DNA of 64,000 bases from Halomonas sp. (GCF_029263665.1 NZ_JAJUFQ010000002.1:62001-126000), one strand, 5' to 3'; positions 18,525 to 27,805 are shown, numbered from the stretch's first letter. A program made the numbers and translations. The notes: generated by a model not told the origin, from the letters alone.

Positions 18525-19829
18525 ATGTCTGAACTCGAGTACCAATCCGGCTTCCGCAATCACTTCGCCAGCGAAGCATTACCCGGTGCTTTGCCTGAGG
18601 GGCAGAATTCTCCTCAGCGTTGTGCCTACGGCCTTTATGCAGAGCAGCTAACAGGATCGGCCTTCACAGCACCACGTCACCATAACCTGCGCAGCTGGCT
18701 GTATCGCATTCGTCCGTCCGTAGCCCAAAGCGCCTATCGTCCACTCAACAACGGCGGACTGGCCACCTCGCCATTGGTAAAGCCTGCTGCCGACCCCAAC
18801 CAGATGCGCTGGGACCCTGTGCCGCTGCCGCAAGCACCTGCCGATTTCATCGACGGCCTCACTACCATTGCTGTCAATGGCGATGCCGCAAACCAGACCG
18901 GCTGCGGCGTGCATGTCTATGCCTGCAACAAGAGCATGACCGAGCGCTTCTTCTACAATGCCGACGGGGAATTACTGATCGTGCCGCAACTGGGTACGCT
19001 GCTCGTCCGGACTGAGTTAGGCACCCTGGAGGCCAGCAATGGCGAGATCGTTGTCATCCCGCGCGGCATCAAATTCCAGGTGCGTCTGGCTGACGGTCAC
19101 GACAGCGCCCGAGGCTATATCTGCGAAAACTATGGCAATCCTTTGGAACTCCCCGGCCTAGGCCCCATTGGTGCCAATGGTCTGGCCAACCCACGCGATT
19201 TCCTGAGCCCGGTCGCCGCCTATGAAGACCTTCAGGGTAACTTCGAACTGGTCGCCAAGTTCTCTGGTCGTCTGTGGACGACCAGTCTCGACCACTCGCC
19301 CCTGGATGTCGTCGCCTGGCACGGAAATTACGCGCCTTATAAATACGACCTGGCCAACTTCAATACCATCAACACGGTGAGCTTCGATCACCCGGATCCA
19401 TCGATCTTCACCGTGCTGACTTCCGCCTCCGACACGCCAGGCATGGCCAACGTCGACTTCGTCATCTTCCCGCCGCGGTGGATGGTGGCCGAAAAGACCT
19501 TCCGCCCGCCTTACTTTCATCGCAATCTGATGAGCGAGTTCATGGGGCTGATCCATGGCGAATATGATGCCAAGGCCGAAGGTTTCACCCCCGGTGGCGC
19601 CAGCCTGCACAACTGCATGTCACCTCATGGCCCCGATGCCAGCACCTTCGAGAAGGCCAGCGAAGCGAAACTGGCACCACAATATCAAGAGGCTACCCTG
19701 GCCTTCATGTTCGAGAGTCGTTATGTCTTCCATCCTACTGAACAGGCACTGGAAGCCGATTTCCGTCAGCGCAATTACGTCGATGTATGGCAGGGCCTGA
19801 AGTCCCACTTCAATCCTGGCCAACGTTAA
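18525..19829 (+). CDS. hmgA: Homogentisate 1,2-dioxygenase
   Basis: This 434-residue iron enzyme opens the ring of homogentisate to 4-maleylacetoacetate, the central step of phenylalanine and tyrosine breakdown. It begins with the diagnostic [19 protein letters not shown] and contains the iron-site regions [18 protein letters not shown] and [11 protein letters not shown] with the conserved His and Glu ligands. Length is normal (bacterial HmgA about 430). ATG 18525 follows CTGAGGA; the longer frame has no homologous sequence. It heads an operon with a fumarylacetoacetate hydrolase and a maleylacetoacetate isomerase, so the whole lower pathway to fumarate and acetoacetate is encoded here. Confidence 0.97.
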   Translation: MSELEYQSGFRNHFASEALPGALPEGQNSPQRCAYGLYAEQLTGSAFTAPRHHNLRSWLYRIRPSVAQSAYRPLNNGGLATSPLVKPAADPNQMRWDPVPLPQAPADFIDGLTTIAVNGDAANQTGCGVHVYACNKSMTERFFYNADGELLIVPQLGTLLVRTELGTLEASNGEIVVIPRGIKFQVRLADGHDSARGYICENYGNPLELPGLGPIGANGLANPRDFLSPVAAYEDLQGNFELVAKFSGRLWTTSLDHSPLDVVAWHGNYAPYKYDLANFNTINTVSFDHPDPSIFTVLTSASDTPGMANVDFVIFPPRWMVAEKTFRPPYFHRNLMSEFMGLIHGEYDAKAEGFTPGGASLHNCMSPHGPDASTFEKASEAKLAPQYQEATLAFMFESRYVFHPTEQALEADFRQRNYVDVWQGLKSHFNPGQR

Positions 19830-19880
19830 CCACTACATAACAACTTCTCTGAACAAACTTCCCTGAACAAGGATTTCCGT

Positions 19881-20897
19881 ATGAAGCTCGCATCTCTGAA
19901 GAGTGGCCGTGATGGCGAACTCATCGTCGTATCTCGCGACCTGAGCCAGGCGGTACGCGTGCCGCAGATCGCGACCACCCTGCAACAGGCCATCGAGAAC
20001 TGGGACAAGCTGGCGCCGCGCCTGGACGACGTCTATCAAGCGCTGAACAACGGTAGTGCCGAAGGGGCCTTTGCCCTCGACCAGAGCACTCTGCATTCGC
20101 CGCTGCCGCGCACTCATCACTGGGCCGATGGATCGGCTTACCTCAACCATGTACAGCTGGTACGCCAGGCACGTAATGCTCAGATGCCGGAGACGTTCTG
20201 GACCGACCCTTTGATGTATCAGGGTGGAGGCGATCGCTTTCTAGCTCCCCAGGACGATATCGAAGCTGTCAGCGAGGAACATGGCATCGACTTCGAAGGC
20301 GAAATCGCCGTGATCACCGATGACGTGCCCATGGCGGTGACTCCCGAACAGGCCGCCAGCCATATCAAGCTGGTCATGCTGGTCAATGATGTCAGTCTAC
20401 GTGGGCTGATCCCTGGCGAGTTGGCCAAGGGTTTCGGTTTCTTTCAGGCCAAGCCTGCCTCCAGCTTTTCACCGATCTGCGTGACACCGGACGAGCTAGG
20501 AGATGCCTGGAAGGATGGTCGTGTGCACCTTCCGCTGACCGTACACCTGAACGGCGAAAAATTCGGTGAGCCGGAAGCCGGCCCGGACATGGTCTTCAAC
20601 TTCCCGCAGTTGGTGGCCCATGCCGCAAGGACTCGCTACCTGGGAGCCGGAGCCATTATTGGCTCGGGCACGGTATCCAACCCTGATGCCGATGGCGGCC
20701 CCGGCAAGCCGGTGGTTGATGGTGGTGTCGGCTACAGCTGTCTGGCAGAAGTGCGCATGGTCGAACAGATCCTGCATGGCCAGGTGAAAACACCCTTCAT
20801 GCACTTTGGCGACAAAGTTCGCATCGAGATGTTCGACCGTGATGGCAACAGCATCTTTGGTGCGATCGACCAGAAAGTGGTCGAGTACAAGGCCTGA
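19881..20897 (+). CDS. fahA: Fumarylacetoacetate hydrolase
   Basis: This 338-residue FAH-family enzyme, by context, splits fumarylacetoacetate into fumarate and acetoacetate. The metal-site block appears as DFEGEIAVITDDVPM (about residues 136-150), and GSGTVSNPDADGG is the late conserved loop. It is shorter than the roughly 420-residue Fah of animals and Pseudomonas and matches the compact bacterial form. It starts 51 bases after hmgA with an AAGGA ribosome site and is followed by the isomerase gene, so the reaction assignment rests on the operon as much as on the fold. The symbol is used by analogy. Confidence 0.9.
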   Translation: MKLASLKSGRDGELIVVSRDLSQAVRVPQIATTLQQAIENWDKLAPRLDDVYQALNNGSAEGAFALDQSTLHSPLPRTHHWADGSAYLNHVQLVRQARNAQMPETFWTDPLMYQGGGDRFLAPQDDIEAVSEEHGIDFEGEIAVITDDVPMAVTPEQAASHIKLVMLVNDVSLRGLIPGELAKGFGFFQAKPASSFSPICVTPDELGDAWKDGRVHLPLTVHLNGEKFGEPEAGPDMVFNFPQLVAHAARTRYLGAGAIIGSGTVSNPDADGGPGKPVVDGGVGYSCLAEVRMVEQILHGQVKTPFMHFGDKVRIEMFDRDGNSIFGAIDQKVVEYKA

Positions 20898-20961
20898 CGC
20901 ATATGGCCGCCCCTTCATCTTGTCCAGGGCGGTATGCTTCATTCAGAGGGAGCCACATTGC

Positions 20962-21600
20962 ATGCAACTGTACGGCTACTTCCGCTCATCAGCGGCTTAT
21001 CGCGTACGCATCGTCGCCAACCTCAAGGGGCTGGAGCTTGACCAGCTTCCCGTCAACCTGGTCAAAGGGGAGCAGCGCACGAATGCCAATCTGGCGCGCA
21101 ACCCCCAAGGCCTGGTGCCAACACTGGTGACAGATGAAGGGCATGCCCTGAACCAGTCGCTGGCGATTTGCGAATATCTGGAAGAGCGCTATCCGACTCC
21201 AGCCATCCTGCCGAGCGATCTGGAAGGGCGCGCCCGAGTGCGGGCCCTGGCCCAGGTCATTGCCTGCGAGATTCACCCACTCAACAACCTGCGGGTGCTC
21301 AAGCACCTGACCGGTGAGCTGGGTGTGTCCGAAGAGGAGAAACTGGCTTGGTATCGCCACTGGGTCGCTACCGGCTTCGACGCCCTGGAAGCCATGCTGA
21401 ACGATGGCCATAGTGGGGATTTCTGTCATGGGAGTAGCCCGACGCTGGCCGATGCCTGCCTGGTGCCTCAGGTGTTCAACGCCGAGCGTTTCAAGTGCGA
21501 CCTAGTTCCTTACCCTAGAATTCAAGCCATTGCCGCACGTGCCCGAGCACTGCCCGCCTTTGCCAAGGCAGCGCCGGAAGCTCAAGTTGATGCCAACTGA
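20962..21600 (+). CDS. maiA: Maleylacetoacetate isomerase (zeta-class GST)
   Basis: This 212-residue glutathione S-transferase of the zeta class isomerises maleylacetoacetate to fumarylacetoacetate using glutathione as cofactor. The N-terminal thioredoxin-like half carries the zeta active-site motif SSAAYRVRI (residues 9-17), with Ser residues that activate glutathione, and NQSLAICEYLEERYP for the gamma-glutamyl part. The C-terminal half is all-helical, with SPTLADACLVPQVFNAERF. ATG 20962 follows CAGAGGGAG. A longer frame runs into the end of the previous gene and is not real. It is the third gene of the homogentisate operon. Confidence 0.95.
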   Translation: MQLYGYFRSSAAYRVRIVANLKGLELDQLPVNLVKGEQRTNANLARNPQGLVPTLVTDEGHALNQSLAICEYLEERYPTPAILPSDLEGRARVRALAQVIACEIHPLNNLRVLKHLTGELGVSEEEKLAWYRHWVATGFDALEAMLNDGHSGDFCHGSSPTLADACLVPQVFNAERFKCDLVPYPRIQAIAARARALPAFAKAAPEAQVDAN

Positions 21601-21629
21601 ATATCTTTCAGTCGCTGGCATCAGTCCTG

Positions 21630-21651
21630 GGGTACGGGCTATTCCGTACCC
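21630..21651. terminator. Hairpin between convergent maiA and beta-lactamase genes
   Basis: Perfect 8-bp arms (gggtacgg / ccgtaccc) have a six-base loop and lie 30 bases past maiA. No T-run is seen on either side, so a bidirectional terminator is plausible but not certain. Confidence 0.5.
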
Positions 21652-21681
21652 TGCACTTTCAACCCAGGCCGAACATCAGCC

Positions 21682-22581
21682 TTACTCCGTGATGACTTGC
21701 ACCAACGCCCGCCCAATATCGGCGATAGCGGCATTGCTCTCTTCCATGCTGGCTTCGGTCTCAGTGAGATAGATGGCCGCGATAACAGGCTGGCGCTGCG
21801 GCGGCCATATCACCGCAATGATGTTGCGGGAGCCATATCCTCCCGCGCCGGTCTTGTCGGCAATGCGCCAGTCCTGAGGGATCGCAGCGCGCAGCAGGTC
21901 ATCCGCCACCTTGTCGCCCAGCATCCAGTCTTCCAGTTGCTGACGGGACTCTGCTGATAGTGCATCACCAAGCAATATCTTCTGCAGGCTCTGGCACATG
22001 GCCTCTGGTGTCGACGTATCTCGAGGATCGCCCGGCGTGCCCTCGTTGAGCTCGGTTTCCCAGCGATCGAGACGCGTCACGTCATCACCAAGAGTACGCA
22101 TGTATTCGGTCAAGCCTTGAGGGCCACCGATGGCATCCAGCACCAGGTTTGCCGCGCTGTTGTCACTCCATTGCAACGCCGCCTGACATAGCTCCCCAAG
22201 GGTCATGCCCTCGTCACCGACATGCTTTTCTGTCACTGGAGACCAGTCCACAAGGTCACTCTCGGCAAAGGTGATCCGCCGCTCCAGGTCCTCTTCACCT
22301 GCATCGACTCGCGCCAACACCGCCGCACTGGCCAGCGTCTTGAAAGTGCTGTTCAACGGAAAACGTTCACCATTGCGGTGCTGCCAGAGGTTTCCTGTTT
22401 CCGTATCAAGGATCGAAGCGCCCAACCGAGCACCAAGCCGCGCTTCGGTGTCCTCCAGAGCCCGAGACAGCTCATCATCTTCAGCCCACGCCAAAGGTAC
22501 ACCCGTTGCCATTAGCGCACCGGCCGCCACCAGCGCACCCGATATCTGCATGAATTCCCGCCGCGTGAATGAACGCTGCAC
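21682..22581 (-). CDS. Class A beta-lactamase, Tat-type signal
   Basis: This 299-residue serine beta-lactamase has all class A elements in order: the nucleophile in NSTFKTL, SDN in QWSDNSAANLV, the general-base Glu with Asn in RWETELNEGTPGD, and KTG in ADKTGAGGYGSRNI. The end, YLTETEASMEESNAAIADIG, recalls the carbenicillinase (PSE/CARB) branch. The N-terminus carries a twin-arginine signal, FTRREFMQISG, followed by a hydrophobic run and AWA cleavage. I place the start at GTG 22581, since AGGAGG lies five bases before it; the ATG 19 codons upstream has no such site. It should act in the periplasm on penicillins. No AmpR-type regulator is adjacent. Confidence 0.92.
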   Translation of the reverse strand: MQRSFTRREFMQISGALVAAGALMATGVPLAWAEDDELSRALEDTEARLGARLGASILDTETGNLWQHRNGERFPLNSTFKTLASAAVLARVDAGEEDLERRITFAESDLVDWSPVTEKHVGDEGMTLGELCQAALQWSDNSAANLVLDAIGGPQGLTEYMRTLGDDVTRLDRWETELNEGTPGDPRDTSTPEAMCQSLQKILLGDALSAESRQQLEDWMLGDKVADDLLRAAIPQDWRIADKTGAGGYGSRNIIAVIWPPQRQPVIAAIYLTETEASMEESNAAIADIGRALVQVITE

Positions 22582-22753
22582 AACAACCTCCTTTTGCTGC
22601 AAAAAGCTAGATCCTGTACGAAAAGCGTCAGTGGTCATCCGCCGACCTTTCTCACACGATCAGATTCCATGGAAAAGACACTACCCCGACCACCCGAACC
22701 CTCTGTGCAGGCTTGTCGCGACAGCATCACATAAAACGATATTCTGAAATACA

Positions 22754-23164
22754 TTACTTCCCGGCAGGTTGCCAAGCACGCAGCAATACCCAGGTTCCCA
22801 GCCCCCAGGCACCATTGACCAGGAAACCGATGGGGAAGATGGCCAGGTTGATCCCACGCCCCTTGAGCGGAAATACCACCAGCATGGCCACCAGCGTCAG
22901 GGCAATGCCACCAAACAGTCCGGACTGCCACCAACTGAGAATATTCACCTTCCGTGCAGAACAGATGGCAATCATGACCAGCCCCCAGACTCCTCCCCAG
23001 AAGCTAGCCGAGAACCAGGCAGGCACTCCCAACGGCGCCACGGCTTGTGTCGAATATGGCGCGAAAGGGACCACCCCATAGGCATGCAATAGCCCCACCA
23101 CCGGCTGGTGGAAACACAGCACCGCGAGAAAACCTGCACTAAAGCCCAATAGATAACGATTCAT
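22754..23164 (-). CDS. Four-helix membrane protein of unknown function
   Basis: This 136-residue protein has four hydrophobic segments (about residues 5-30, 48-70, 80-100 and 105-130) and few charges, so it is an inner-membrane protein. An early segment AVLCFHQPVVGLLHAYG places a His in the first helix. I do not recognise a functional family, though similar small uncharacterised proteins occur widely in proteobacteria. The ribosome site GGGAGCACT supports the ATG. It stands about 170 bases upstream of the beta-lactamase on the same strand, but nothing links their functions. Confidence 0.75.
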   Translation of the reverse strand: MNRYLLGFSAGFLAVLCFHQPVVGLLHAYGVVPFAPYSTQAVAPLGVPAWFSASFWGGVWGLVMIAICSARKVNILSWWQSGLFGGIALTLVAMLVVFPLKGRGINLAIFPIGFLVNGAWGLGTWVLLRAWQPAGK

Positions 23165-23335
23165 AGTGCTCCCTGCTTCACGACAAGCGTTACGTTCGAT
23201 GGCTGATACTAGCGATTGATATACCCGGCTGCAGATATGGCTGTAGATAAAGTAGACAACAATCCCGCTCGTTGTGGTGCTTATTGTTTATATGCAGACT
23301 TGATAAGGCCTTTGCTCTTCAGGTTCGACATCCCA

Positions 23336-24112
23336 TCATCCAAGCAGCGCCAGATGTCGACGCATGGTCTGAACAATATGCTCGGCCGTCTCATCGTTCA
23401 GGCGGTAGCGCGGCACACTGACGCTGATCGCGCCAGCAGCACGGCCATCGACGCCATATACCGCATGGCCGAAGCAGATGATGCCCAGCTCATTTTCTTC
23501 ATCATCCAGCGAGTGCCCCCGCTGGCGGGTGAGCGCCAGCTCCCGGCGCAGACCATCGAGATCGGTAATCGTCTTTGCCGTGACCGACTCCAGCTTCAGT
23601 TGCTTCAGGTACTGCTCTCGCGCCTCGTCGTCCAGAGCCGCGAGATAGGCCTTGCCCACTGAGGTGGAGTGCATCGGCACCGGCATGCCGACGTAGGAGG
23701 CCATACGTACGGCCTCCACCGACTCGACCTTGTCGATAAAGGTCATGTGGCAGCCATAGGGCACGCCAAAGTGCACGGTCTCGCCAGTCTCGCTGCTCAC
23801 CCGTTGCATGACACCTCGCACTCGCTCACGCAGGCTGCTACGTGACAACGACTGTTGCGCCAGATGAATCAACTGACGACCCAGCACATACTCGCCACCG
23901 AGCGGGTTGCGTTCTATGAAGCCTTCCTGCTCGAGCGTATTGAGAAGGCGGTACACCGTTGGCCTCGGCAATCCAAGACGGTTTTGAATGTTCCTCGGTG
24001 ACGCTTCCGCGCCAAGCTCGGGAATGACCTGCAGTAGGCGAAGCCCCTTGATAACGGCGGCAGCCCCCTGCACGCCAGAGGCTCTGGAGGTGGAATCGGT
24101 ATCTTCGCTCAT
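23336..24112 (-). CDS. IclR-family transcriptional regulator of the cupin/TTT catabolic locus
   Basis: This 258-residue IclR-type protein has an N-terminal winged helix-turn-helix (about residues 15-75, ASPRNIQNRLGLPRPTVYRLLNTL). Its effector domain contains the segments HSTSVGKAYLAALDD, SLDDEENELGIICFGHAVYG and AAGAISVSVPRYRL. ATG 24112 is preceded by GGGAG; the longer frame adds 23 unsupported residues. It is divergent from a cupin dioxygenase, a TTT transporter and two dehydrogenases, and a pair of 13-bp direct repeats lies before the cupin gene, so it is the obvious regulator of that operon. The effector is unknown. Confidence 0.92.
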   Translation of the reverse strand: MSEDTDSTSRASGVQGAAAVIKGLRLLQVIPELGAEASPRNIQNRLGLPRPTVYRLLNTLEQEGFIERNPLGGEYVLGRQLIHLAQQSLSRSSLRERVRGVMQRVSSETGETVHFGVPYGCHMTFIDKVESVEAVRMASYVGMPVPMHSTSVGKAYLAALDDEAREQYLKQLKLESVTAKTITDLDGLRRELALTRQRGHSLDDEENELGIICFGHAVYGVDGRAAGAISVSVPRYRLNDETAEHIVQTMRRHLALLG

Positions 24113-24191
24113 GGCCGCTCCCGACGAATGTCTAATAAAGCAATCCACTGCCCTGGTTTGACGCCCTTGCGGGAGTGGCATAGTTTTTTAT

Positions 24192-24227
24192 TGTCCATAT
24201 TATGAATCTAATGTCCACATTATGGAC
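24192..24227 (+). promoter_or_regulatory. Candidate operator: direct repeats plus a short palindrome
   Basis: Two copies of tgtcca(t/c)attatg (24192-24204 and 24212-24224) are spaced exactly 20 bp, two helical turns. The second copy extends into GTCCACATTATGGAC (24213-24227), a dyad with GTCCA/TGGAC arms. They lie immediately before the cupin gene and opposite the IclR gene. Confidence 0.55.
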
Positions 24228-24237
24228 AGAGGAAAAG

Positions 24238-24762
24238 ATGCCACATACTCAAGAACAACATCAGCGCATGCCCTACCAATATGCACAGCCCGCCGAGGCA
24301 GCGGCCGAGATCGTCGTGCCTCATGCCATTCCCGAAGACGAGCGAATCTGGGTACCACAGGCAGAGAACGTCGACTTCCGCCCGCTGTGTCTCAACACTT
24401 CTCAGGGCTACTGGGTCAATCTGCTGCGCGTGCGCAAATCCGGAGTACTCAGCCGTCATCGGCACCCCAACCCTGTGCACGGCGTGGTGCTCAAGGGTCG
24501 CTGGCGCTATCTGGAACACGACTGGGTTGCCAGCGAAGGCAGCTATGTCTACGAACCGCCAGGCGAGACTCACACACTGGTGGTGGATGATGATGTCGAG
24601 GAAATGATCACGCTCTTCCAGGTCAATGGCGTGATGTATTACGTCGATCCCTGGGGCAAGCATCTGGGGTTCGAGGACGTCTTCACCAAAATCGACATGT
24701 GCCGCAAGCATTACGAGAGCTGTGGCCTGGGCCGGGACTATGTCGATCAGTTCATCCGCTGA
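24238..24762 (+). CDS. Cupin-family dioxygenase, 2,4'-dihydroxyacetophenone dioxygenase-like
   Basis: This 174-residue single-cupin protein has the metal-ligand pattern of the DAD-type cupins: HRHPNPVHGVVLKGRWRY (about residues 75-92, with three His) and YEPPGETHTLVVDDD with Glu and His. In 2,4'-dihydroxyacetophenone dioxygenase such a site cleaves a carbon-carbon bond next to a ketone with O2; that this protein does the same is inference. ATG 24238 follows AGAGGAAAAG, and the longer frame overlaps the operator. It is the first gene of the operon with the TTT transporter and SDR genes, so it probably acts on the imported organic acid or a product of it. Confidence 0.8.
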   Translation: MPHTQEQHQRMPYQYAQPAEAAAEIVVPHAIPEDERIWVPQAENVDFRPLCLNTSQGYWVNLLRVRKSGVLSRHRHPNPVHGVVLKGRWRYLEHDWVASEGSYVYEPPGETHTLVVDDDVEEMITLFQVNGVMYYVDPWGKHLGFEDVFTKIDMCRKHYESCGLGRDYVDQFIR

Positions 24763-24836
24763 GTCGCTCTCCCTTCCCTGACACCAAGCACGACAAGCGA
24801 AAACAACAAACGACAACAATGACAAGGAGCACGCTC

Positions 24837-25811
24837 ATGCGCCCGGACCCACTCCGCCTGACACTCAGCGGCAGTCTGCTGGCTCTCACGCTATCGACGA
24901 TGGCGGCTCACGCTGCCTACCCGGAAAAGCCCATCCAATTGATCGTGCCCTGGTCCGCCGGTGGCGGTACTGATGCTGTCGCACGTCAGCTTGCCAGTGG
25001 CCTGGAAAAGGAGCTGGGACAGCAGGTCAACGTCGTCAACCGCACCGGTGGTGCAGGCGTGGTTGGGCACACGGCCATGACCCTGGCCAAACCGGATGGC
25101 TATACCCTGGGCCTGCCTACCGCCGAAATCACGACCTACCGACATATTGGAACTGCCCCCATCTCCTGGGAGGATCTGACGCCTATCGCCTTGGTCAACT
25201 TCGATTCGGCGGCCTTCAATGTCAGCAGTGAGTCCGGTTGGGATTCTCTCGATGCGGCACTGCAGGCCATCAAGGAAAACCCTGAGAAATACACCGTGTC
25301 GGGCTCGGCGCCAGGCGCAGCTTACCACCTGGCCTTCGCTGGTTTTCTCGACCAGCAGGGCATTGACCCCAACAGCGTAGCCCTCGTTCCTAGTGAAGGC
25401 GCTGCGCCAGGACTTCAGGAATTGGCTGCCGGCGGCGTCGATTTCGTGTTCTCCTCGCTACCGGAATCAGAATCCATGCGTCAGGCAGGACGCGTCGACA
25501 CTCTGGCGGTATTCTCTGATGAACGCATCGATGCCTTTCCCGACATTCCCACTGCCGAAGAGGTCACCGGCCAGTCCTGGGCAGCGGGCACCTGGCGTGG
25601 CCTGGCAGGACCTGCGGGGATGCCCGACGATGTCGTCAAGACGCTTGCCGAGGCGGCCCAGAAGGTCTACGAATCCGAAGAGTATCAGTCCTTCATGCAA
25701 CAAAGCGGCTTCGGAACGCAGTGGATGGGCCCCGAGGACTTCGCCAACTTCATGAGTGAAGCCGACGCCACCAATGGAGAGATCATTGACAAGCTGGGGC
25801 TGGCACAGTAG
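24837..25811 (+). CDS. TTT transporter substrate-binding protein (TctC/Bug family)
   Basis: This 324-residue periplasmic binding protein has a Sec signal peptide ending at AHA before AYPEKPI, then the Bug-family start PEKPIQLIVPWSAGGGTDAVARQ. Later blocks VVNRTGGAGVVGH and WRGLAGPAGMPDDVV are typical. It captures a carboxylate and delivers it to TctA/TctB. ATG 24837 follows AAGGAG at good spacing; an ATG six codons upstream lies before that site and is less likely. With the next two genes it forms a complete tripartite tricarboxylate transporter. The ligand is unknown; the family covers citrate, aromatic acids, terephthalate and others. Confidence 0.93.
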   Translation: MRPDPLRLTLSGSLLALTLSTMAAHAAYPEKPIQLIVPWSAGGGTDAVARQLASGLEKELGQQVNVVNRTGGAGVVGHTAMTLAKPDGYTLGLPTAEITTYRHIGTAPISWEDLTPIALVNFDSAAFNVSSESGWDSLDAALQAIKENPEKYTVSGSAPGAAYHLAFAGFLDQQGIDPNSVALVPSEGAAPGLQELAAGGVDFVFSSLPESESMRQAGRVDTLAVFSDERIDAFPDIPTAEEVTGQSWAAGTWRGLAGPAGMPDDVVKTLAEAAQKVYESEEYQSFMQQSGFGTQWMGPEDFANFMSEADATNGEIIDKLGLAQ

Positions 25812-25823
25812 CCGGAGGCCACC

Positions 25824-26297
25824 ATGCGCATCAACGATCTGGTGTTCGGCGTATTGATGGTGCTGCTCGGCACCGTCACCGTCTGGGCCTCACGTGATTT
25901 CCCTTCCATGCCACGTCAGGAATATGGCGCAGGCACCTTTCCCACACTGATCGGCCTGCTGCTGGTCCTGTTCGGTGTGGTGCTTGCTCTGCGCGGCTGG
26001 CAACGGCGTGAAGCCCTGTTTCACTGGCAATCGGCCATACCGGTTTCACACGTGCTGTTATGCATCGCTGCGTTGGTTGCCGCCACTCTCGGCTACATAT
26101 TGCTGACGCCAGTGCTCGGTTTTCCGCTGATGTCAGTGGCCATGCTCACGGCAATGATCGGCTGGCTTTCCGGTGGACGCTGGCGACTCGCCACCAGCAC
26201 GGCACTTATCGCCACCCTGCTGATCTGGCTGACCTTTGTCGAGCTGCTGCGAGTGCCATTGTCACTGGGCTTCCTCGAAGAGGTGATCTACGGATGA
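25824..26297 (+). CDS. TTT transporter small membrane subunit (TctB family)
   Basis: This 157-residue protein has four hydrophobic helices (about residues 8-25, 38-55, 70-90 and 97-145) with the TctB N-terminal motif DLVFGVLMVLLGTVTVWAS and RQEYGAGTFP. It is the small integral membrane component of a TTT carrier. The ribosome site is CCGGAGG. It starts 12 bases after the binding-protein gene and its stop overlaps the TctA start (ATGA), so the three are translated together. Confidence 0.9.
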   Translation: MRINDLVFGVLMVLLGTVTVWASRDFPSMPRQEYGAGTFPTLIGLLLVLFGVVLALRGWQRREALFHWQSAIPVSHVLLCIAALVAATLGYILLTPVLGFPLMSVAMLTAMIGWLSGGRWRLATSTALIATLLIWLTFVELLRVPLSLGFLEEVIYG

Positions 26298-27805
26298 TGG
26301 AACTACAATCCGCCCTGGGCATGGTGTTCGACTGGCAAGTGCTTCTCGTGGTGTTAGCAGCGTCAGTGTTTGGACTGTTCATCGGAGCCATTCCAGGCCT
26401 GACCGCCACCACCGCTACCGCTCTGCTGGTACCGCTGACCTTCTTCATGGACCCTCTTCCCGCCATTGGCGCCATCGTATCGGCTACGGCCATGGCGATC
26501 GTCGCCGGCGATATTCCTGGCGCTCTACTCCGCATCCCAGGAACCCCAGCTTCTGCCGCTTATACCGACGAAGCCTATCTGATGGGGCGTCAGGGACACA
26601 TTGGGCAGGCCCTGGGGATCAATCTACTGTGCTCAGTGCTGGGGGGAGTGATCGGCGTGGCCATTCTGGCCTTCTTTGCCCCTCTGGTGGCCGACTTTGC
26701 CATCCAGTTCACCAGTGACGAGTATTTCTGGCTGGCACTACTGGGCCTGTCCTGTGCAGTACTCGTGTCGGGAGCCGACCCGCTGAAGGGCGCCATCTCC
26801 ATGCTGCTGGGATTACTCATTTCCATGGTCGGCCTCAGTTCGGCTTCAGGCCAGATGCGCTTTACCTTCGGCATTCCAGAATTGCTCAATGGTATTTCGA
26901 TCCTGCCGGTCTTGATCGGCCTGTTCGCCATCGCCGAGCTACTGCGGCGCCTGCCGGAAGTCGGCAAGCTGAGCATGCCAACGCCACCTCCGGTGCAAAA
27001 GCCGTTCGCAGGAGTTGCCGGCATCACATGGCGATACAAGGGAGGCGTTGCACGCAGTGGTGTACTGGGCACCTTGATCGGTGCATTGCCCGGTGCAGGA
27101 GCCGATATTGCGTCCTGGATCAGCTATGCACTGGCACGCAAGGTCTCGAAAACACCAGAAAAATTCGGTACCGGCCACCCTGAAGGTCTGGTGTCGGCCA
27201 GCTCAGCCAACAACGCGGCGCTGTCTGGCGCCTACATCCCGGCACTGGTCTTTGGCATTCCCGGCGATACCATCACCGCCATCATCATTGGCGTGCTGAT
27301 GATGAAGGGCATCACACCTGGCCCAGATGTGTTCACCACTGATACCGTACTGGTCTATGCCATCTTCATCATCTTCCTGCTCGCCAACCTATTGCTGCTG
27401 CCCCTTGGCTTGCTGGCTGTACGCAGTGCTCGCCATATCCTGGCGGTGCCATCCGCGGTGCTCTATCCACTGATCCTGCTGTTCTGCATCGTAGGGGCCT
27501 ACGCCAACAACAACAGCATGCTGGATGTCGCCATCATGCTCATCCTCGGTCTGGTGGCCTATGTGCTGGCCGAGAACAGGTTCCCCATTGGGCCGATGAT
27601 TCTGGCGGTCATTCTTGGTCCGATCATAGAAAGCAATTTCCTGCGCTCGATGATCAAGGCCAATGGCGATCTGACCATGCTGCTGGACCGTCCCATTGCC
27701 ATCGGCCTGGGCACATTGGCGCTGCTGGCCTGGCTGAGCATCCTGCTTTCCTCCTGCTGGTCCATTCGCCGCGCATCACATGTCGCTCGCTCCAGCTCAC
27801 CATGA
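26294..27805 (+). CDS. TTT transporter large membrane subunit (TctA family)
   Basis: This 503-residue polytopic protein has about 12 helices and the two signature glycine-rich blocks of TctA: GLFIGAIPGLTATTATALLVP (residues 26-46) and the later GVLGTLIGALPGAGADIASWISY. It forms the transport channel and drives uptake by the Na+ or proton gradient. The start at 26294 overlaps the TctB stop by four bases; an adjacent ATG at 26297 is possible. The longer open frame upstream lies inside tctB and is a shadow. The substrate is presumably the compound handled by the cupin and SDR enzymes encoded alongside. Confidence 0.94.
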   Translation: MMELQSALGMVFDWQVLLVVLAASVFGLFIGAIPGLTATTATALLVPLTFFMDPLPAIGAIVSATAMAIVAGDIPGALLRIPGTPASAAYTDEAYLMGRQGHIGQALGINLLCSVLGGVIGVAILAFFAPLVADFAIQFTSDEYFWLALLGLSCAVLVSGADPLKGAISMLLGLLISMVGLSSASGQMRFTFGIPELLNGISILPVLIGLFAIAELLRRLPEVGKLSMPTPPPVQKPFAGVAGITWRYKGGVARSGVLGTLIGALPGAGADIASWISYALARKVSKTPEKFGTGHPEGLVSASSANNAALSGAYIPALVFGIPGDTITAIIIGVLMMKGITPGPDVFTTDTVLVYAIFIIFLLANLLLLPLGLLAVRSARHILAVPSAVLYPLILLFCIVGAYANNNSMLDVAIMLILGLVAYVLAENRFPIGPMILAVILGPIIESNFLRSMIKANGDLTMLLDRPIAIGLGTLALLAWLSILLSSCWSIRRASHVARSSSP

